From positions 98,783,795-98,847,794 of the forward strand of contig CM060977.1 in NCBI GenBank assembly GCA_030765065.1: a DNA stretch of 64,000 bases, read 5' to 3'. Made by a program: the position numbers and the translations under genes. The notes under the pieces are model-generated. The model was not told the DNA's origin, ran no database searches, and was given only the letters and a program-made list of their open reading frames with translations. Each line of letters begins with the position of its first letter. Within the stretch, counting starts at the first letter, position 1. Below, one piece after another: positions 58,255-64,000 of this stretch. This DNA comes from Deroplatys truncata (lineage: Eukaryota > Arthropoda > Insecta > Mantodea > Mantidae).

Positions 58255-58360
58255 CGTTTCCTGAAGAGGCAAATTGGTTCCAGACTAATAGATTTAAACT
58301 TAATACTAAAACTCTTGGGATATTAATTAGTTTATCTAGTAAGATATTGTGTAGTTCAGT
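58255..58360 (+). pseudogene. Non-LTR reverse transcriptase remnant, right part
   Basis: The plus strand reads PEEANWFQTNRFKLNT from about 58260, the thumb-side segment that follows YADD in LINE reverse transcriptases (a W...N...LN..K-type block). It is in the correct order after the left part. Downstream sequence soon becomes unreadable. Confidence 0.75.
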
Positions 58361-59895
58361 TGTTCCAAAATTCAAAAATATGTAATCATGTTTACCTATT
58401 CTTTTTCCCCACTGTGGTAACACTACCACATCCAGCCGATTCCTTAAAATTTTATTTGCTTTTCCAGGTGATAAAGTTTGAACATTTGAAATTGTCAATG
58501 ACAAATCATCCTTCTCGTAACAAAGGTGTTTTCAAGATGGGGTTTGAGAGCCTCGCCCTTAACCCCCAATCTCAAGAACTAAGTTTGTTTATTCCTGACC
58601 TCACGAGAGAGGTGGACTAGTTATACCACAAGTAACTGTGTGGCTTAGGCACCCCGGGATCCCCACAACCCGTACTCGCCAAGGTAAGCCCCTGAGGGCA
58701 TCACTGAGTTGTAAATAATCCATCTGAATCCATAGCTGCTATACCATTGTGGTTTGATGGTTTTATACATTTTTATACCCTGACTTTTACATTCTCTAGC
58801 ACGTACGATTGTCCATTCAATATGAAATCGAACGGCAAAAAAATCCCGCATTTTTTTTGTTTGCGTTGTAATTTTTCCTATTGGTAAAGGGTGCCAAGGA
58901 AAGCGTATTTATTAAATATTAGCATCTAAACCCCAACGCTTGTCACGTTATTGAACGATGAATGTATCGTATTAATTCATTTTGTCGCATTTTAAGTGCG
59001 CATATCTCCGGAACCCTTTATTTCAGAATACTGTACCGAATCTCATTTTATAGGTAAAAGTCCGCGCTTCATTACAGAATATACTAATTACTTTTATAAT
59101 GTTCACAAAAATCGACATCTGTTTTTATTATTTTAAGGGTCTCCGGATTTTTATAAAACTAAAATATTAGATTTAAAATAATCTATAGTGTCATTAAGAG
59201 AAGTCGGCGATATTGGTAATGTGGTTATGTTTGGGTGTTCATAGTTATAACACAAAGAGTGAATAAACGCATCGATTTACGAAATTATGCACGATGATCA
59301 CCAAGCGCTGTGTAAACATGTGAGGAAATACTCAGTACCAACCGCTTAGTAAGCGTTCTCATTGTATAACCATGCATAGCAGTTTGCTTGACCTTCAGTT
59401 CATAACAAACGTGTAACAGTTAAACCATGAGCGCTAAAGTAATTTACTTCTTTCATTATTTTAGACGGAACCTTATCAGTAATCATTACAGTAAAACATA
59501 TGCTTGATCCTGTTTAAATTACGGAATGATAGCATATAGTAAAATTATTTTCCTAAATCCGTAAGAGCCTAGACTTGAAAAAAATATAAATTTAACTTAA
59601 TTAAAAATGAGAGGAACATTTTTTACTTATCAATATGAAATTAAAGTTTAGGGAATCAAAATAAAGCTCGATTTAAATAATTACATTTAGATTTCGGGAT
59701 TATCACAGCTTAAATTTGGAAATTTTGGGAAGATACGATACATTTGAACAATTTTAATTGCAAAACTATGATGTTCAATTTTAAGATATTGCATAAAGCA
59801 TTGTGTCAGGCTTGTCTACAAATGGAAAAAGTTTCGTTTCATTTAAAATACGCAAGCTCGATTTTCCTTCCATTTCGGACGATTTTAAATGGAAT
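58361..59895. other. Unassigned sequence, possibly LINE-derived at its start
   Basis: No recognised motif. The segment 58530-58700 is less AT-rich. A 95-codon minus-strand frame at 58217-58504 overlaps the LINE remnant antisense and is not a gene. Confidence 0.45.
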
Positions 59896-59899
59896 GTAT

Positions 59900-61600
59900 C
59901 GCATGTTGTAGACAGAGAAGGTATTCCATTCCACCCAAAATTTCGAAACCGTATTTTTTCCGGAATTATATGACTAAAAAAATCTAGTATTTTATACAAA
60001 CATCCTCGTGTCTGTGTTAATATTTTTGAACGGCATAAATCAAAAAGCAAAAGTCGAATAAATACCAAACTTTGGTATTTATGTTGAGTATCTTCCAAAG
60101 ACAGACACAAAGATTTACAAGAATACTCCCCGCCTTCAAGTATTTTTACATGGAACAATTTTAGATACTTTTTTATTTTCTCATAAGAGCTCTGACGATT
60201 TTGATTAAAATATAACAAATTATACATATATACATGACAAATAAAATTTATATGTTGAATTTTTTGGGAATAGACTGTGAAGTCCTTTTCATTCGGAAGA
60301 AATTTTGTATAATTGTATAAGTGGTAAACGTTAAGCGATAGACGAAAACGTACTACACAAAAATGTAGATCTCTTTAAAGCATACAATTTATTTCAAGTA
60401 ACTTTTTTGTGGCATCAGCCATTCACTGACATATCCGTTATCAATGGTTCGAATTGTTCAATATTTTATTATTATTTTAAACTTCAGACTGCTATGCTTT
60501 TGTACCTCCTTAAACCAACGAGGGGTGCAAGTGAGCCCCGGCAGAAAACGCGAATTAACACATTTTTTATTTTGCATATAGAACAAATAAAATGATTTTA
60601 AAACAACAATTCTAATGTCTCAACATTTTTTTACTAGGAATGTACCTCAAAATTAGCATTTTCAAAAAAACTACCGAATTACAAATTACAATATTACTTT
60701 TATTTTACAGCACTATCGCATTATATTAAATCATTTATTTCATTTTTTTATTTTTAACTTACTTAGTTTTTATTTCTTTTCACTGGGATTAACAACGCAT
60801 TTTAACATTTTTATAATGTACTACCAGTATTGTTTAAATTTTTTACCTGGAGTTTTACAATTCATGTTCACTATGTGTAACATCCAAGACACGCTACTCT
60901 CTGCATTTTATTACAGGGGTATCGTAAATTAATTGCTTGTAACTCTCACACTTTCTTCTAGTTTTTCTATCACTTTTTTGGGATGTAACTGACATTGGCC
61001 TTTTAAAAGTTTCACCTTTCCGTTTCGACATGACTACACCTTACATTGCACACTAGGAGAGTAATGAACTGTTTCCACATAATTTCAAACCAACAATGCA
61101 TGCCAGGATAACTGAAAGCCAACCAACATAAAGATGCAGAAAATTTTAAGAACATGAACTGCTATGAGGCGGCCAAGTGGACAAGTTGTGTTTTATTTTT
61201 CTGTAATTGTATTTATGGTAATAAAACTGATTAAATTTGCAACGCAATGCAAAAATTTCAAAATTCTAAATTAGATATTTCAGTGCTAAAAACTAAAACG
61301 TTTAGCACTGTGGTCCAGCTGGACCCCGCATAGCAACCTGAAGATTAAAGTCCTATTCATTTTCAGTTGCTTCTCGCGATACCATGGAAAGGGTATGGAA
61401 TTTTAAGGCCAGCATATAGCGTCCATTTCTTAAACATTTGACTATTTGTATCTATAACGAAATGTATATTTTAGCTATTTCTGCAAAGGTTTATATAGAT
61501 TAAAATTAGGCTTTAATAAGAATAGTTTGCATATCCACTAATAAACGATAGAGGTTAGAGAACGTCATGCGAATGTAAGACATCAGATTTTTATATTGGT
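59900..61600 (+). repeat. Repeat A, plus copy split by a piggyBac-like MITE
   Basis: The head side begins near 59903 (gtagacagagaaggtattcc) and runs to 60480. The unit resumes at 61345-61349 (ttaaagtcctattcatttt) and ends at the tail catcagatttttat near 61590. Joining the two halves over one TTAA restores the ttaaagtcc block of other copies exactly. Confidence 0.8.
60481..61344. mobile_element. piggyBac-like MITE, 864 bp, TTAA target
   Basis: The element is flanked by TTAA on both sides (60477-60480 and 61345-61348), the strict target of piggyBac transposases. Its ends are inverted repeats: left acttcagactgctatgc, right reverse-complemented tcttcaggttgctatgc. A palindromic ggtccagctggacc lies near the right end. 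No transposase is encoded; the longest minus frame I translated starts MSKRKGETFKRPMSVT near 61032 and stops after about 45 codons. The superfamily is inferred from TTAA plus the ends. Confidence 0.75.
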
Positions 61601-62430
61601 TGTAAATTTTACTTTATGCTTTTTGTGTAAACTAGCCCATAACATAACAATTTTGGCATATTACTAAATAAAGAAGACGGATACAACGAATATAACAATT
61701 CGCTCTGAAACTAAAGGCATTAATTTATCTCTCTAAAAACAAAGTTTTTTATGTACAATACATAGATCATTTTGTTTGAAAAGTTAACTAATTACATGAA
61801 GAGGTTCAATACCTCTTGTTGCCCGGAGTTCTACTAGTTGTGGCAATTTCGGGACATTTATTTTCATGAATATTGTGCAGGAAGTATGCACATGGACGTT
61901 TATGGGTAAGATGAAAAAGCAGAGCAGAAAATGAAAGAGAAGGGGTGAGGCTGACATTAGCAAGTTAGAAATGAATGAAGGCGACAGCTGAGCAAACCAG
62001 CCATTTCTCTCTCTCAGAGAGAAAGGGAAAAGAAAAACTTTCTCCCCTACCGAGAAAAGAAAAAACAAAAAATTGAACAAAAGGGGCAGTTTATTTTATT
62101 AAAAATCGCCATAATGGGCTGTATTATATCGGCGAGGCGCGCTATCGCCGTAATGTCATGTCACTGTGGCGTTACGTTTCGTTCAGGCTGACGGGAAACA
62201 CGTCGGAAACAATTATCTGCCGGGGACAATATATGACAGTGACATTCTGGGCGCTAAAACTTTATTTTAACATCACGGAGGGGTAATTTATTAATAGCAT
62301 GGCTTATGAAACCGAAGCAGTGTAGGGCTCCTGACGGATTAGACGTATAAAAATTCTGCCGTTCGATACATAATGCTCCTATTCAAAGGTTCAAATAAAA
62401 ACACGCACATACCATCGAGAACGTTTGAAG
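61601..62430. other. Unassigned sequence
   Basis: Nothing recognised. The segment 61900-62300 has purine-rich and less AT-rich parts. Confidence 0.5.
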
Positions 62431-62434
62431 TCTC

Positions 62435-62690
62435 CCAACAGAAGTCGTCTTCTGTGGTCTAGGGTTACCATGTTAGTTTCTAGTTCCGAGATTGCAGGTC
62501 GGGTTCAAACCGGACAGAGGGCTATGAATTTTTTCGGAGTGAAAAATCCTTTTGGAAGGGAAGAAAAGCCGATGGCACCGTGTACATTTACTGCACGTAA
62601 AAGAACCTCAAGCCTGATAAAGAGGCCTATGAGAAAAATGTACGGTCCTTCACGGCCAGTATACAACGGGATGCTAGGAACATAGCAGTT
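62435..62690 (+). mobile_element. tRNA-derived SINE with conserved central body
   Basis: Box A-like gtggtctagggttacc is at about 62452-62467 and box B ggttcaaaccg at about 62502-62512. Downstream is ggaagggaagaaaagccg, then tttactgcacgtaaaagaac and ctcaagcctgataaagaggc. The body matches the SINE at 37800-38035 while the heads differ, which points to one SINE lineage or to a shared central domain. Confidence 0.75.
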
Positions 62691-62889
62691 AAATAGCGTC
62701 CATAAAAATACTATGTATAAGTACTTATCTATTGATTAAACATTGTACTCCGTATCATGTTGGAAATGGACGCTGTCATATGTTTCATACTGAGGTAGCA
62801 GTTATGGTTCAAGGTTATCGGTAGGTCGGAACCGGGCAGTCGTAGATAAATAAAGATAAAGTGGAACCCGCCAGCGTAGACACCGAAAG

Positions 62890-63605
62890 TGCTATCATAC
62901 AGATAACCAGAATTTTCTGCAGTTTTTCCCCCTCTCTCCAGAACTTGTGTCCATTTGTTGGTACCGTTCTGTGTTGACCACCTTCTTCGAAAAGCTACTA
63001 GGCGATAATTCTAAAGCCAGAGACGCCACACCAGATCATTACTTTTGGGCTGTGCAGTGGCTTTTTCCATACTTGTAAGCAATTTTCGTCACTCCAGTTT
63101 ATTTACATAACCAGAAAGGTGAAAATGTTCATCCCAGGCTGATTTTCAGTCTGTTCGGAACATCCGGATTAGAATTCAAAATGTCAGTAAACTGTCTACA
63201 AAACTTCATTCGAAGAAGTTTATCAGTTGGTTTAACTCGATGCACAAATTTAAATTTTTATGGATGAAATCTGAGGTCAGAGCGTAGTATGCGGCGAAAA
63301 CGTCTGTCTGATAGGTTCACAGCCATTGACTGACACCTTGCAAAGCGAGTTGGACTTTGCTACAAAGATTCTCTCTCGCAGTGTTTTTAGGTGTGTACTA
63401 CCAACAAGCACTGCCAGAATTGTTAAATCTATTTACTCAGTTTAGGACAGTGCCGTTCCTTCATGCCGTTCGATATTACATTCATTTCCAAATCTTCTCT
63501 GCACATGAGCGATTGATTTCAACTCAAAAACAGTTCTTACTGCGTGCACACGTTCTGCCACAGACCATTTATCTGCATTATCCTTCACAACACCGAGAAA
63601 AATAA
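62890..63605 (-). pseudogene. Tc-type transposase fossil, N-terminal two thirds
   Basis: The minus strand encodes DKWSVAERVHAVRTVFELK with SIAHVQRRFGNECNIERH (first helix-turn-helix). After a gap comes RRFRRILRSDLRFHP with KFKFVHRVKPTDKLL, then RQFTDILNSNPDVPNRLK. In other frames it continues DEHFHLSGYVNKLEW (first catalytic Asp in a DE.HFHLSGYVN block) and FFEEGGQH. Several stops and frameshifts interrupt it, and nothing matches the C-terminal catalytic part. It belongs to a common insect Tc/mariner group. Terminal repeats were not found. Confidence 0.8.
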
Positions 63606-63658
63606 TTGCATAGTTTAGGAATCTCATTAATAACACTGATAGTTACATCACTCAAAAC

Positions 63659-64000
63659 CTTGGAAAGATAAAGAAGGTTTGTTGCTGCTACGTATGGAAA
63701 GCCAGTTTGAAGAAGATGTATTATATTTCGACTATTGGGGAGCCGAATTTGAAGTAGTTGCAACCGCACGTATGGTAAAAAGTTTCCGGTAGCCTTCGCC
63801 CTAAATGTTTAAAAAATATTAACTTTGTAATTTTGACTGCTTCTTTAAATATTATATATTTATGTTTGCCTCGGCTGCGTCAGTATTTATATTTTTCTAG
63901 AGACATGAATGTCTTAGCAAGGAGTAGTGCGACAGAAGAATGTAGGTTTACGCAGATTATAGTTTTACTTCACTCCTTTTATTAATGCTTGACACGATTT
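63659..64000 (-). mobile_element. LTR-B copy 5, cut by the window end
   Basis: The plus strand runs ggtttgttgctgctacgtat, ttggggagccgaatttgaag, a ccggtagccttcgccct block, and tttgcctcggctgcgtcagt. This is the same order as copies 3 and 4 in minus orientation. The rest lies beyond the window, so whether it is a solo LTR cannot be seen. Confidence 0.8.

Noticed and set aside
58217..58504. 95-codon minus-strand open frame
   Set aside because: It is antisense to the LINE reverse transcriptase remnant.
59781..60227. 148-codon minus-strand open frame, the second longest in the window
   Set aside because: Most of it lies in a repeat A copy, and the frame is not open in other copies.

Overview
The window looks like repeat-dense, AT-rich nuclear DNA from an insect with a large genome. 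The evidence is Tc1/mariner-type transposase fossils, several tRNA-derived SINEs, solo LTRs, non-LTR reverse transcriptase remnants and many dinucleotide microsatellites. A polyneopteran such as a cockroach or stick insect would fit, but that is inference. I recognise no intact host gene, no rRNA gene and no functional tRNA gene. Almost everything I can identify is mobile DNA, mostly dead, and often nested.

The dominant component is an unidentified dispersed repeat of about 0.85-0.9 kb, called repeat A here. I trace about 25 segments, roughly a quarter of the window. 'Plus' means the T-rich, actttctctacc-like head lies on the left. Copies often sit side by side in opposite orientation, and one pair (18.8-19.3 kb) is nearly a continuous long hairpin. 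The second component is two solo-LTR families: LTR-A (1.4 and 56.1 kb) and LTR-B (6.6, 29.2, 33.3, 41.0 and 63.7 kb). Both pairs of LTR-A flanks and two LTR-B copies have exact 4-bp target-site duplications. No internal retroviral-type region is visible for either.

The third component is cut-and-paste transposons with terminal repeats and target duplications visible in the sequence. They are a Tc1 element with decayed transposase (12.4-13.7 kb), a 155-bp hAT MITE (24.9 kb), two internally deleted mariners (34.3 and 39.7 kb), a 2.0-kb IS630/Tc1/mariner-superfamily element with a long D-to-E spacing (47.35-49.34 kb), an internally deleted Tc-like element (52.8 kb) and a TTAA-flanked piggyBac-like MITE (60.5-61.3 kb). 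Three further transposase fossils lack clear ends (6.0, 8.3 and 62.9 kb).

SINEs lie at 11.0, 27.9, 37.4, 37.8, 54.8, 55.0 and 62.4 kb, with weaker candidates at 15.1 and 35.1 kb. Non-LTR remnants are an RNase H piece at 3.1 kb and a reverse transcriptase split by a repeat A copy at 57.2-58.3 kb. A 75-bp minisatellite lies at 44.1-44.6 kb.

Nesting gives relative ages. Repeat A predates LTR-B at 29.2 kb, the SINEs at 27.9 and 37.4 kb, the Tc-like element at 52.8 kb and the piggyBac-like MITE at 60.5 kb. Repeat A in turn interrupted the reverse transcriptase at 57.4 kb. The transposase fossil at 6 kb predates the LTR-B copy inside it.
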